Position numbers and translations under genes: made by a program. A model generated the notes under the pieces. It was not told where the DNA came from, did no database searches, and saw only the letters and a program-made list of their open reading frames with translations. Below, in pieces: positions 5,397-14,315 of a stretch of 15,922 bases of DNA. The stretch comes from SZUA-87 sp041687805 (GTDB taxonomy: Bacteria > Actinomycetota > Acidimicrobiia > Acidimicrobiales > Aldehydirespiratoraceae), in the NCBI GenBank assembly GCA_041687805.1, contig JBDNJK010000012.1, positions 1-15,922 on the forward strand, written 5' to 3'. The stretch's first letter is position 1; every line of letters starts with the position of its first letter.

Positions 5397-7409
5397 ATGT
5401 TCGATGACCTCAATTCCCAGCAACGATCGGCCGTCGACCACACCGGATCGCCGCTACTGATCGTCGCTGGCGCGGGCACCGGCAAAACCAAGACGCTTGT
5501 GGCACGAGTCACCAGAATCCTTGATGACGGCGTCGACCCGAATCGAATACTCCTACTCACATTCACACGGCGCGCCGCTGCCGAAATGATCGGCCGAGTT
5601 GCCGCGGCCTCCCCTGATCGCCATGCCACTCAAATTTGGGGCGGAACCTTCCACGCCATGGCCAATCGCGTTTTGCGCACATTCGGCCAAGCCGCGGGGC
5701 TCTCCACCGGATTCACCGTGCTCGACAACTCCGACTCCACCGACCTGATGGGTATGGTCCGCACGGAAAACGGCTTCGGAGAACGCGGCAAACGATTCCC
5801 CCGCAAGGAAACAGTGGCCGGTATCTACTCCCGAATGGTGAGCAGTCAGGCCAAACTCGCTGCGGTTCTCGACACCGACTACCCATGGTGCGCCGACCAT
5901 GCCGACGATCTCAAAACCATTTTCGCCGAATACACGCGCCGCAAACGGGCCAACAAGGTTCTCGACTACGACGACATGCTCTTGTTCTGGCGAGGGCTCA
6001 CCGTGGGCCCCGTCGGAGACGAGCTCCGTCGCATGTTCGACCACATCCTGATCGACGAATACCAAGACACCAACCCGGTTCAGGCCGACATTGTGAGAGG
6101 CATGTGTCGCCCCGACACCGGGCTGTGCGCGGTGGGCGACGACGCTCAGGCCATCTACGGGTTTCGTGCGGCGACTGTCGAAAACATGTGGCGATTCGCC
6201 GATCACTTCCCCGGTGCCACCACCATTACTCTCGACCAGAACTACCGATCAACCACCGCGATACTTGCGGTGGCCAACGCCCTGCTCAAACAGTCCAGCG
6301 ACCACTACGAGAAGGAGCTCTGGTCGACCCGAGCCAACGGGCTCAAGCCGAATCTCATCACCCACAACGACGAGGGCGACCAAAGCCGACACGTGGCAAC
6401 TGCGGTGCTCGATGCGCGCGAGCGCGGCATGGATCTTCGCGACCAAGCGGTGCTGTTCCGCAACGGCCACCACAGCGACGGCCTCGAACTCGAACTCACC
6501 CGGCGCGACATCCCATACCGAAAATACGGCGGGCTCAAATATCTCGAAGCCGCGCATGTCAAAGATCTTCTGGCGCTGCTTCGCATTCTCGACAATCCGG
6601 CCGATCAGCTCGCCTGGCACAGAGTCTTGTCGATGCTCGATGGGGTCGGGCCGGCAACACTGCGTCGGCTCTCCAATGAGCTCGGAATCGACGACCAGGC
6701 CGACGAATCACTATCACTGTTCATTGATGGAGTCGGGCGAGTGCCATCGGCGGCCAACGATCAGTCGAGCGAACTAAGAACCGCATTCGGGCAGTGTGCG
6801 AGCGCCGACGTGAGCCCATCGGAACAGGTCGACAGGCTCAAGGGTTTCTGCTCCATGGTGTTCCCCACCCGCTACAACAACTCGGCGGCACGTATCGCCG
6901 ACATCGACCAACTCGCGGCCACAGCCGCCAACTACTCGAGCCGTAGCCGATTCCTCACCGAGCTCACCCTTGATCCACCCAGCAAGAGCGGCGAGCGCGC
7001 CGGACCACCACATCTCGACGATGATTGGCTCACCCTGTCCACCATCCATTCGGCCAAGGGTCTCGAGTGGCGGGCAGTCCACGTGATTCACGCTGCCGAC
7101 GGCAACATTCCCTCCGAGATGTCGCTGGGCGACGATGTCGGCCTTGGCGAGGAACTCAGGCTGGCCTACGTCGCCATGACCCGTGCCAAGGACGAACTCA
7201 CCGTCAACTTTCCGCTGGGGTTCCATGTCAATCGTCGGGCCCTCGACGACAAGCACGTCTACGCCCAGCTCAGCCGATTCATAGAGCCGATCCGCGACTT
7301 GTTCGACGAGCCAGCGGCAAGTCCGGTGAGCGAGGATGAAATCGCGGGCCTAGCTGATGTTGGCCTGGCCGACGAGGTCGACACTGCGCTTTCATCGCTG
7401 TGGGAATGA
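5397..7409 (+). CDS. ATP-dependent DNA helicase, UvrD/Rep family (superfamily 1A)
   Basis: A 670-residue 3'-5' helicase of the UvrD/PcrA/Rep class, acting in repair or fork restart. All core motifs are present in order: the Q motif in LNSQQRSAV (5-13), Walker A GAGTGKT (25-31), Walker B DEYQD (220-224), motif III GDDAQAIYGFR (near 247), LDQNYRST, motif V TIHSAKGLEW (from 549) and motif VI VAMTRAK (near 591). The glutamine of motif III and the TxHxxKGLEW form are typical of active enzymes. It is a little shorter than UvrD (about 720) and lacks a long C-terminal tail. The frame is open to a GTG at 5310 (29 extra residues), but family members begin only a few residues before the Q motif and the extra codons have lower GC3, so 5397 is preferred. 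Its stop overlaps the lipoprotein ATG. Confidence 0.93.
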   Translation: MFDDLNSQQRSAVDHTGSPLLIVAGAGTGKTKTLVARVTRILDDGVDPNRILLLTFTRRAAAEMIGRVAAASPDRHATQIWGGTFHAMANRVLRTFGQAAGLSTGFTVLDNSDSTDLMGMVRTENGFGERGKRFPRKETVAGIYSRMVSSQAKLAAVLDTDYPWCADHADDLKTIFAEYTRRKRANKVLDYDDMLLFWRGLTVGPVGDELRRMFDHILIDEYQDTNPVQADIVRGMCRPDTGLCAVGDDAQAIYGFRAATVENMWRFADHFPGATTITLDQNYRSTTAILAVANALLKQSSDHYEKELWSTRANGLKPNLITHNDEGDQSRHVATAVLDARERGMDLRDQAVLFRNGHHSDGLELELTRRDIPYRKYGGLKYLEAAHVKDLLALLRILDNPADQLAWHRVLSMLDGVGPATLRRLSNELGIDDQADESLSLFIDGVGRVPSAANDQSSELRTAFGQCASADVSPSEQVDRLKGFCSMVFPTRYNNSAARIADIDQLAATAANYSSRSRFLTELTLDPPSKSGERAGPPHLDDDWLTLSTIHSAKGLEWRAVHVIHAADGNIPSEMSLGDDVGLGEELRLAYVAMTRAKDELTVNFPLGFHVNRRALDDKHVYAQLSRFIEPIRDLFDEPAASPVSEDEIAGLADVGLADEVDTALSSLWE

Positions 7410-7867
7410 ACCATCCACGATGGGTATCTCTCATCGGCGTGCTCGGAGCTGTGGCGCTGATCGCGGCAGGTTGCTCGTCGTCGCAGGCCTCCACCGAAGC
7501 CGTCATGCTGCTGTCTGGAAAGATCACGGTTAAGGCAGCACAGTCCTTCGATGATCCCGGATTTCACCAATCATCAAGCATCGATGGAGTCCTTCCCACA
7601 GATCTTGACGGCCTCGATCTCGCCGGCTCCACAATCGTGGTCTCACTTTGGGACGCAACCCGACCGGCCCAGACATGCAATCGCAACCATCCCCTCTCCG
7701 GATGCGTCACGATCGACTGGTCCGACGCGCCGGAGCGGCCCCACGTGCCACCAAGTGGCGTGTTCGACAATCAGATCACCTTGTCGACCGAGCAGGGCCC
7801 ACACACGCTGTATCTGAGCGAAGCTGGCTCGCTCAACTCCATCCCCGACCAATTCTCGCCGGGTTGA
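7406..7867 (+). CDS. Small lipoprotein of unknown function
   Basis: A 153-residue predicted exported lipoprotein. The N-terminus has a basic residue (Arg5), a hydrophobic stretch and a lipobox-like AAGC with the lipidated Cys23, followed by a Ser-rich linker. The mature part has a beta-like region with SLWDATRPAQTCNRNHPLSGCVTIDW, whose two cysteines (spaced as CNRNHPLSGC) could form a disulfide outside the cell. No family is recognised. The ATG at 7406 overlaps the helicase stop (ATGA), and a GTG two codons upstream is an alternative. The reading frame continues without a stop for 51 codons after the TGA at 7865, so the annotated product may be a truncated or conditional form (see the next feature). 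Confidence 0.75.
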   Translation: MNHPRWVSLIGVLGAVALIAAGCSSSQASTEAVMLLSGKITVKAAQSFDDPGFHQSSSIDGVLPTDLDGLDLAGSTIVVSLWDATRPAQTCNRNHPLSGCVTIDWSDAPERPHVPPSGVFDNQITLSTEQGPHTLYLSEAGSLNSIPDQFSPG

Positions 7868-8023
7868 CCTCACTCGGCAGTGGGCGGGTCCGCCCACACG
7901 TGGTCCACACAGGCTCCCAGAGCGCTCACCCCCGGCAGTCCAATCATGTTGAACCTGGTGCTCACCAAGTTCAGTTCACCCGATATCGAGATCGGCTACT
8001 CCGTCGAACTACGAGCGGCCTGA
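7868..8023 (+). pseudogene. In-frame continuation of the lipoprotein frame past its TGA
   Basis: After the TGA at 7865-7867 the same frame runs open for 51 codons to a TGA at 8021-8023, only seven bases before the stop of the convergent glutamate dehydrogenase gene. By my count about 75% of third positions are G or C, like real genes here. The peptide looks protein-like (for example PIMLNLVLTKF and DIEIGYSVELRAA). The simplest reading is a nonsense mutation or sequencing error that shortened a lipoprotein of about 205 residues. A natural UGA recoding event is the other possibility, because a hairpin starts 13 bases after the TGA. There is no independent start with a ribosome binding site. Otherwise this stretch is intergenic. 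Confidence 0.4.
7880..7897 (+). terminator. Compact hairpin GTGGGCGGGTCCGCCCAC; terminator or recoding signal uncertain
   Basis: A perfectly palindromic 18-base element able to form a six- to seven-pair GC stem with a loop of four to six bases. It begins 13 bases after the lipoprotein TGA. No T tract follows, so termination would not be of the classical intrinsic kind. Its distance from the TGA and the G at the start of the loop loosely resemble a bacterial SECIS element. Confidence 0.4.
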
Positions 8024-8045
8024 TCTCGATCACGAGGTCCGGTCG
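8016..8045. terminator. Hairpin across the convergent gene ends
   Basis: CGGCCTGATCTCG (8016-8028) can pair with CGAGGTCCGGTCG (8033-8045) at 12 of 13 positions in the plus-strand RNA, including two G:U pairs, around a four-base ATCA loop. It covers the TGA at 8021 of the extended lipoprotein frame and the glutamate dehydrogenase stop at 8030-8032. The G:U pairs make it stronger for plus-strand transcripts. No T tract follows. Confidence 0.4.
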
Positions 8046-11000
8046 ATGAGTGTGCCTACCTCGCGGGCGGCAACAAGAATCGTGGTGAGATCGGTGCGGG
8101 CGGCTCTCAGCTCATCAATCGTCTTGTGGTAGCGAGTGACGGCTCCCTGATTGGCCCGGATCCACTTGTCGACCATATGCATCGGTTCGGCGCCTTCGGA
8201 TGCACTTTGCAGCACTTGAATCGTGAGCTGCCGATGGTCGTTGTAGAGATCACCTCGCAACGACAACCTGGCCATTGTCTCCCAACGGCTATTGCGGGGC
8301 AGCGAGAAAATACGGTCACGAAGCCATGTGAGATCTAGTCTGTGGGCAATCGCGAAGTGAACCGCCGACACCGACTCGAGGGGCACTCCTGTGACTGTGT
8401 GGGCCATCACAATGTCGAGAGCGGCGATCGACGGAACCAAAGCTGCCGACCTGGAAGCCATCTCCTCTGGCGCCCCAGCGGCCATCAGTTCTTTGAGTGT
8501 GCGCTTGTACGCCGACTTGTCGACACCCCGCAGATGCTGGGGCAGCACTCGAACTGCTTCCATGACTTGCTCCGCCAGATCAGACAACGCATTTGAAGCA
8601 TCGAACGGCGCCGGCCGGTTGCGCAGCAATTTGCGAGTCGCTCTCTCGGCAAGCTGGCGGGCCCGAAGATGGATCGACAATTGCTTCTCGATATCGATAA
8701 CCGAATCGAGGGAATCGATCTCAGCTGCGAATTCCGACAGACCGAAAATATCCCAAGCCGCCATGTAGGCGTCGGCGATTTCATGGATGGGAGCCGAGGT
8801 CTCGTTCGATAACCGGAAGATCATCGACAATCCGGCCCTATCGACCACCATGTTGGCCACACGGTTGGCCACGATCTCGCGGCGCAGCCGGTGGGTATGA
8901 ATCTGGGCACCGAAGTCGGCGTGGAGTGCCGACGGGAAGTAGTCGATCAGGAGATGATCGAATGCCGGATTGTCGGGCGTGTCCGAGTTGACAAGCTCGG
9001 CGGTAAGAATGTTTTTGGTGTAGGCCGAGAGGACCGACTGCTCAGGAGAGGTGAGCCCGGCGCCCTCACGGCCACGATCAGCGAGCTCATCGGTCGTGGG
9101 AAGATATTCGAGAACTCGGTCGATCAGTCCGTTGGCCTCAAGCTGATCGATGTAACGGCCATCGACCTCGGCCATGCTGAGCGACTCGACCTTTGCGATG
9201 GTAAGCGCCCGGGTCTGGTTGTAGTTGTCGGAGAGAACCAGGTTGGTGACCTCGTCGGTCATGTCGACCAGCAGCTCGTTGCGCTGCTTTTGTGTCATGT
9301 CGCCGTCGGCCACCACACGGTCGAGCAGAATTTTGATGTTGACCTCGTGGTCTGAACAGTCGACGCCAGCCGAATTGTCGATCGCGTCGGTGAACACGCG
9401 GCCGCCACCGCTGGCGAATTCGATACGCCCGCGCTGGGTGACGCCAAGATTTCCGCCCTCTCCGATCACCTTGCAACGCAGATCACAGCCGTTGGCGCGA
9501 ATGCTGTCGTTGGACTTGTCACCGACAGCCGAATGCGACTCCTCGGTCGCCTTGATGTAGGTGCCGATGCCGCCATTCCAGAGAAGATCGACAGGTGCTT
9601 TGAGAATTCCAGCGATCAGTTCATCCGGCGTGAGGTGTTCGGCATCGATGCCGAGAACCGCTCTCATCTGTTCGGTGATCTCGATCGATTTCGATGAGCG
9701 AGAGAACACTCCTCCACCATTGGATATGAGAGATGTGTCGTAATCGGCCCAACTCGAGCGAGGTAGATCGAATAAGCGCTGACGCTCGGCAAATGCGGCC
9801 GACGGATCAGGATCTGGGTCGATGAACACATCGCGATGATCGAACGCGGCCACGAGGCGTGTGTGAGGCGATCGAAGCATCCCATTGCCGAACACGTCGC
9901 CCGACATGTCGCCGATTCCCACCGCCGTGAAAGCTTCCGACCGAACGTCGATGTGCATGCCCCGAAAGTGGCGCTTAACCGACTCCCAAGCGCCTCTTGC
10001 CGTGATCCCCATCTTCTTGTGGTCGTAGCCGTGTGAGCCACCCGAAGCGAACGCGTCGCCGAGCCAGAACCCGCGGTTGATGGCCAATTCATTGGCGATA
10101 TCGGAGAAAGTAGCGGTGCCCTTGTCGGCGGCGACAACCAAATATGGGTCGTCGCCGTCGTAGCGAACGGTGCGCTCCGGAGACACGATCTGATCATCGA
10201 CGATGTTGTCGGTGACGTCGAGAAGGCCCGAAACAAACAACTTGTAGCAGGCAATAACTTCCTCTCGAAGTACCGCCGGCTCTGCTCCCACCGGTGGCTG
10301 CTTGAGCACGAAACCTCCCTTGGCCCCGCCTGGGATGATCACCGCATTCTTAACCATCTGCGCCTTCGCCAATCCGAGGATCTCAGTGCGGTAGTCCTCG
10401 GTGCGATCAGACCAACGCAGCCCACCGCGTGCCACGAACCCTGCCCGAAGGTGGAGCCCCTCGAAGCGCGGCGAGTAGACGTAGATCTCGAACATCGGTC
10501 GCGGGTCGGGCATCGACGTGATCATGGATGGGTCGAACTTCACCGACATGTAGGGCTTGGATTTGCCGTCGGCGTCGACCTGGAAGTAATTGGTTCTGAT
10601 AGCCGAACGAATCAGATTATGGATTCTGCGAATCACACGGTCCTGGTCGAGGCTGGCCATGCGATCGATGCTCTCGACGATCGCCGCATCGATCTCCGCA
10701 GCACGTGAGTCACGATCTGCCGTATTAATTTCTGGGTCGAAGCGTGTGAGGAACAAATCGACGAGGTGACGCGAGAGTTTTGGGTGCTGCTCGAGCGTCT
10801 GCTCTGTGAACAACCTGCTGTATTGGAATCCGATTTGGTGGAGATAACGAGCGAAGGCTCGTAACACGGCCACCTCACGCGGGCGCACCCCCGCGCTCAG
10901 CACGAGCCTGTTGAACCCGTCGTCGTCGACGGTGGCGTCCCACACCGATTCGAACGCTTCCTCGACCAGACCCGCGACACGATTGAACTTCATCTCCTGG

Positions 11001-12859
11001 CCGAAGTGGCGCAACGAGAAATCGTAGATCCACACCGGTTCGCCGTCACGAGGCCTCACCTCATACGGGCGCTCATCCACGACCGTGACACCGAGATTGG
11101 TGAGGCTGGGCATCACCGAAGTGAGAGATATCCGACCACCACGGCTGTACATCTTGAGGTTGAACTCGGTGGTGGGCTTTCCCGGCTCCCGGTAGACCTT
11201 GAGGCCAAGATCATCACCGGACATTTTCTCGATCTGGAGGATGTCGCCAACGGCGGCCCGCGGGTCGAACGCGGCGCGGTACTCCGAAGAGAAACCGTCG
11301 CGATAGTCGTTAGAGATCCGAATTCCACCGTCCTCACCAAACTCGTGGATCGATTGATCATCGAACTCGTCGTCCCAGTCCTGAATAATGGATGTGATTC
11401 GCGCTTCGACCTTGGACAGATCGACGTGGCTCGAATCGTCGCCATCGGTGCGGAGAATAATCATCAACCGGGCCAGAACCGATTCCGACAAACGAGCATC
11501 CCAGTTGGCAACAGTTCCACCGAAGGCACGAGTGAGTTCGTCTTGGATGTGGGAGCGAGTCGATGTGCTGTAGTGATCCCGCGGTATGTATACGAGACAG
11601 GTCACGAACCGTCCGAACAGCTCTCGGCGAGCGAATAACCGTACGCTGCGGCGTTCCTGCAAACAGGAGATCGCCATCGAGGTCTCGTAGAGTTCATCGA
11701 CCTCCATTTGGATCAACTCATCGCGTGGATACGACTCGATGACCGCCAGCAGCCGTTTGGCATCGTGTCCACCCTCGGGGAGGTCGGCCCGCTTCAGAAC
11801 ATCACTGACCATGCGCTCGACTTTGGGAACATCGAGCACGCTGCATGTATAGACCTCAGAGGTGAACAACCCGAGGAACCGAAGCTCTCCGACCACGGTC
11901 CCGTCATCGGAGAACGTCTTGACACCGACATAGTCGAGATAGGTGGCACGATGAATCGTCGACTTGGAGCTGGCCTTGGTGAGGTTGATCAGCCGTTTCT
12001 CGTGTATTCGTTGCTGCACAATCGTCGGCATTGACGAAAGCAGGCGGCCATGCTCTGGGGCTTCGTCGATCCTCAGAATACCAAGGCCCGAATCGGGCAC
12101 GGTGAGCAAGACCTCGGCATCATCTTCGAGGCCGAGCCTGTATTCGCGATATCCGAGAAATATGAAGTGGTCGTCGGCCAACCAGTCGAGAAGCTGGCGG
12201 GTCTCTGATATCTCACGATCATCGAGCGGTAGATTGGCGGTGCCAAGGCCAATCGAAACCGCCTTCATACGGTCGCGCATCTGCTGCCAGTCGTCGACCG
12301 CCCACCTCGTATCGGTGAGGACCCTCACCACATTGGTCTCGATCTCAGCGAGTTCTTCCGACCCGGGCTGACGGTCGATTTCGAAGGCGGCGAGCGAACA
12401 CTTGGCCGCCGAAGACTCGGGGTGAAGGTGAGGGTTGGCAAAGTGGCCGGTGTCGTCACGCAAATCGAGCATCACAGGGTGGACTATGAGATGAATTCCC
12501 GCACCGATTCGATTCAGTTCCATCGTGATCGAATCAACCAGGAACGGAAGGTCGTCAGTGACGACCATCAGTACGGAGTGCTGACTGTCCCACCCGACGA
12601 TCTCACCTCGCGGATTGATCGCCTTGATGGCCACGGTGCCAGAGGTCCACGTGCGACCAAGCTCGCGGTGGTCGGCGGCCATGCCGAAAAGATCCTCTGG
12701 CCGACGAGCCGCGAGATCTTCGGAATCGACATGAGAGTAGTAGTGGCGAATGTAAGCCTCGAAACCGTCGTCGAACGGATCGGTGTTGTCTCTCGCATGT
12801 GCAACGACACGGTCGACGACCGTCTCGCTGTCGGCGGCGGTCTTGCGTGTGTCTGGCAT
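8030..12859 (-). CDS. gdh: NAD-specific glutamate dehydrogenase, 180-kDa class
   Basis: A giant glutamate dehydrogenase of 1609 residues that oxidises glutamate to 2-oxoglutarate and ammonia with NAD+. It matches the L_180 class (PF05088) of Streptomyces, Pseudomonas and M. tuberculosis Rv2476c in length and throughout its sequence. The N-terminal half holds the ACT-like and helical regulatory regions. The catalytic core includes GGLRWSDRTEDYRTEI, then GGAKGG with the catalytic lysine (about Lys847), VVAADKGTATFSDIAN, GYDHKKMGITARGAWE, IGDMSGDVFGNGM, NGGIGTYIKA and KVIGEGGNLGV for NAD binding. A C-terminal helical region follows. The frame opens at a TTG (12883), but the ATG at 12859 is preferred: a TACTGT box lies eight bases upstream and the extra eight residues are not conserved in type. 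It is 47 bases downstream of the decarboxylase gene. Cytoplasmic and catabolic by family. Confidence 0.97.
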   Translation of the reverse strand: MPDTRKTAADSETVVDRVVAHARDNTDPFDDGFEAYIRHYYSHVDSEDLAARRPEDLFGMAADHRELGRTWTSGTVAIKAINPRGEIVGWDSQHSVLMVVTDDLPFLVDSITMELNRIGAGIHLIVHPVMLDLRDDTGHFANPHLHPESSAAKCSLAAFEIDRQPGSEELAEIETNVVRVLTDTRWAVDDWQQMRDRMKAVSIGLGTANLPLDDREISETRQLLDWLADDHFIFLGYREYRLGLEDDAEVLLTVPDSGLGILRIDEAPEHGRLLSSMPTIVQQRIHEKRLINLTKASSKSTIHRATYLDYVGVKTFSDDGTVVGELRFLGLFTSEVYTCSVLDVPKVERMVSDVLKRADLPEGGHDAKRLLAVIESYPRDELIQMEVDELYETSMAISCLQERRSVRLFARRELFGRFVTCLVYIPRDHYSTSTRSHIQDELTRAFGGTVANWDARLSESVLARLMIILRTDGDDSSHVDLSKVEARITSIIQDWDDEFDDQSIHEFGEDGGIRISNDYRDGFSSEYRAAFDPRAAVGDILQIEKMSGDDLGLKVYREPGKPTTEFNLKMYSRGGRISLTSVMPSLTNLGVTVVDERPYEVRPRDGEPVWIYDFSLRHFGQEMKFNRVAGLVEEAFESVWDATVDDDGFNRLVLSAGVRPREVAVLRAFARYLHQIGFQYSRLFTEQTLEQHPKLSRHLVDLFLTRFDPEINTADRDSRAAEIDAAIVESIDRMASLDQDRVIRRIHNLIRSAIRTNYFQVDADGKSKPYMSVKFDPSMITSMPDPRPMFEIYVYSPRFEGLHLRAGFVARGGLRWSDRTEDYRTEILGLAKAQMVKNAVIIPGGAKGGFVLKQPPVGAEPAVLREEVIACYKLFVSGLLDVTDNIVDDQIVSPERTVRYDGDDPYLVVAADKGTATFSDIANELAINRGFWLGDAFASGGSHGYDHKKMGITARGAWESVKRHFRGMHIDVRSEAFTAVGIGDMSGDVFGNGMLRSPHTRLVAAFDHRDVFIDPDPDPSAAFAERQRLFDLPRSSWADYDTSLISNGGGVFSRSSKSIEITEQMRAVLGIDAEHLTPDELIAGILKAPVDLLWNGGIGTYIKATEESHSAVGDKSNDSIRANGCDLRCKVIGEGGNLGVTQRGRIEFASGGGRVFTDAIDNSAGVDCSDHEVNIKILLDRVVADGDMTQKQRNELLVDMTDEVTNLVLSDNYNQTRALTIAKVESLSMAEVDGRYIDQLEANGLIDRVLEYLPTTDELADRGREGAGLTSPEQSVLSAYTKNILTAELVNSDTPDNPAFDHLLIDYFPSALHADFGAQIHTHRLRREIVANRVANMVVDRAGLSMIFRLSNETSAPIHEIADAYMAAWDIFGLSEFAAEIDSLDSVIDIEKQLSIHLRARQLAERATRKLLRNRPAPFDASNALSDLAEQVMEAVRVLPQHLRGVDKSAYKRTLKELMAAGAPEEMASRSAALVPSIAALDIVMAHTVTGVPLESVSAVHFAIAHRLDLTWLRDRIFSLPRNSRWETMARLSLRGDLYNDHRQLTIQVLQSASEGAEPMHMVDKWIRANQGAVTRYHKTIDELRAARTDLTTILVAAREVGTLIDRTS

Positions 12860-12867
12860 CGGCCCCG

Positions 12868-12873
12868 ACAGTA
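12868..12873 (-). promoter_or_regulatory. Possible -10 box close to the glutamate dehydrogenase start
   Basis: TACTGT on the minus strand is followed by eight bases and the ATG at 12859. If used, the dehydrogenase has its own near-leaderless promoter besides any read-through from the decarboxylase gene. The TTG start at 12883 would then lie upstream of the transcript. Confidence 0.3.
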
Positions 12874-12906
12874 ATACTGCCAAGCCGGCCCCGCTCGACT
12901 CCGGCG

Positions 12907-14262
12907 TCAGAGCGTGGCAAGAACGCCGCGGAGACCTTCGATAGTGGTGCGCGGGCTCACGATGCAGAGCCGAAGCGCCATCTCGCCGTCGACCGTGGTG
13001 GGAGTGACGAACGCCTGCCCCGACTCAAGCAGCCGACGAGACCAATCTCGGTACTGGTCAGGGGCCCATCCGATTCGGGTGAACGCCACAACAGATAGTT
13101 CGGGCTCGACGATCAGATCGAACCTGGCGTCGGCAGCAATCTCCGCTGCGATTTCGCGTGCCAGATCCAAGGTGTGTTCAACCGCTTCGGTGTATGCCCG
13201 AGTTCCGTGGGTTGCCAACGAGAACCACAGCGGCAAGCCCCGCGCTCGGCGGGTGAGCACATGTGCGTAGTCGCTTGGATTCCACTGGTCGCCGTCGAGC
13301 GGATCGAGATAGCCGGCGTGCTGAGTGTGGGCCCTACGGGCGATCTCGGGGTGCCGATATATCAGCGCAGCACAGTCGTAGGGAGCAAAGAGCCATTTGT
13401 GAGGATCGACTACAAGCGAGTCGGCCCGCTCGATTCCCGCAAATCTGTGACGCACAGACGGTGCGGCAAGCGCCGCTCCTCCATAGGCAGCATCGACATG
13501 AAACCAGATTTCGTGAGTTGCGCAAACGTCCGCCACTGTTTGGAGATCATCGACGATGCCGAGATTGGTTGACCCGGCCGTGGCGACGACAGCAAGTATC
13601 GACACATCTGGACCGGCGGCGGAAATCGCATCCGAAACTGCCTTGCCGGTGAGTCGTCTGCTGTCGTCGACCAGCGCTTCGATCACATCGATGTCCATCA
13701 CTTCCGCGGCAGCCGCAATCGACGAGTGTGCCGATGAAGACGCCACGACCGCCCATCGTTGAGCAGATGTGTCGCGTCTTGATCTGGCGTGATGACGCGC
13801 CGCCACCAACGCACTCAGGTTTCCGGCCGTTCCACCTGATACGAACACTCCTCCCGAAGACTCGGGAAATCCCGCCAAATCGGCCAGCCATCGAAGCGCC
13901 TCGTTCTCGGCATAGACCGCGCCGGCTCCTTCTAGCCACGATCCGCCATAGAGAGACGACGCGCCGACAACCACATCGAACAGAACCGCTGCTTCAGTGG
14001 GGGCAGTGGGCACGAACGACAGGTAGAGCTGGTGGTCGGTGGAGATGCATGAAGGCGCCAATTCGTCGGTGAACAACTCCAGCGCTCTGCCCCCGCCCAA
14101 ACCTTCGGGGGTAATGGTGTCACCCACCGCCTGCTGCAATTCAGAAGCCGTCCTGGGGCCGTCGAGGGGTGGCGGATCGAGCCTCACACGATTGAGCGCG
14201 TACCTGAATATTTTCCACGCGAGTTCATCTGTCGACTCGTCGTATGAGTGCATGTCGGTCAT
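12907..14262 (-). CDS. Pyridoxal-phosphate-dependent decarboxylase, group II
   Basis: A 451-residue fold-type I PLP enzyme of the group II amino-acid decarboxylase family (aromatic-L-amino-acid, histidine and related decarboxylases, PF00282). The PLP lysine is Lys289 in VDPHKW. The aspartate that contacts the pyridine nitrogen is Asp257 in HVDAAYGG. The cofactor phosphate region SGGTAGNLSAL and the substrate-loop SWLEGAGAVYAENEALRWL are also clear. Length is close to the family's 450-480 residues. There is no signal peptide. The substrate cannot be read from the sequence: aromatic amino acids are most common in this branch, and the glutamate dehydrogenase neighbour does not make it a glutamate decarboxylase. 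ATG at 14262 is the first start, with another three codons later, and neither has a good ribosome binding site. It sits between the receiver-like gene (53 bases upstream) and gdh. Confidence 0.93.
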   Translation of the reverse strand: MTDMHSYDESTDELAWKIFRYALNRVRLDPPPLDGPRTASELQQAVGDTITPEGLGGGRALELFTDELAPSCISTDHQLYLSFVPTAPTEAAVLFDVVVGASSLYGGSWLEGAGAVYAENEALRWLADLAGFPESSGGVFVSGGTAGNLSALVAARHHARSRRDTSAQRWAVVASSSAHSSIAAAAEVMDIDVIEALVDDSRRLTGKAVSDAISAAGPDVSILAVVATAGSTNLGIVDDLQTVADVCATHEIWFHVDAAYGGAALAAPSVRHRFAGIERADSLVVDPHKWLFAPYDCAALIYRHPEIARRAHTQHAGYLDPLDGDQWNPSDYAHVLTRRARGLPLWFSLATHGTRAYTEAVEHTLDLAREIAAEIAADARFDLIVEPELSVVAFTRIGWAPDQYRDWSRRLLESGQAFVTPTTVDGEMALRLCIVSPRTTIEGLRGVLATL

Positions 14263-14315
14263 CTGATTTCACACACGTTCCGGTCTCGTTGAATCGCCCA
14301 GCGGGCTTGACGATG

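Noticed and set aside
5553..6679. Long overlapping frames on both strands inside the helicase gene (217 and 347 residues)
   Set aside because: Typical shadow frames of a GC-rich gene: Arg/Pro/His-rich or lacking any family pattern, within a gene that has all SF1A motifs.
7648..8049. 133-residue plus-strand frame over the lipoprotein and the following intergenic stretch
   Set aside because: Out of frame with the lipoprotein, rich in Arg/Pro/His and without a start signal; the in-frame continuation past TGA is the better candidate for the stretch after 7867.
12860..12883. TTG start of glutamate dehydrogenase, eight residues longer
   Set aside because: TTG is rarer, has no better ribosome binding site, and the candidate -10 box lies inside the extension.
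12859..14262. Glutamate decarboxylase/GABA pathway with glutamate dehydrogenase
   Set aside because: The decarboxylase has only general group II motifs and lacks anything specific to GadB; there is no antiporter or GABA transaminase in the window.
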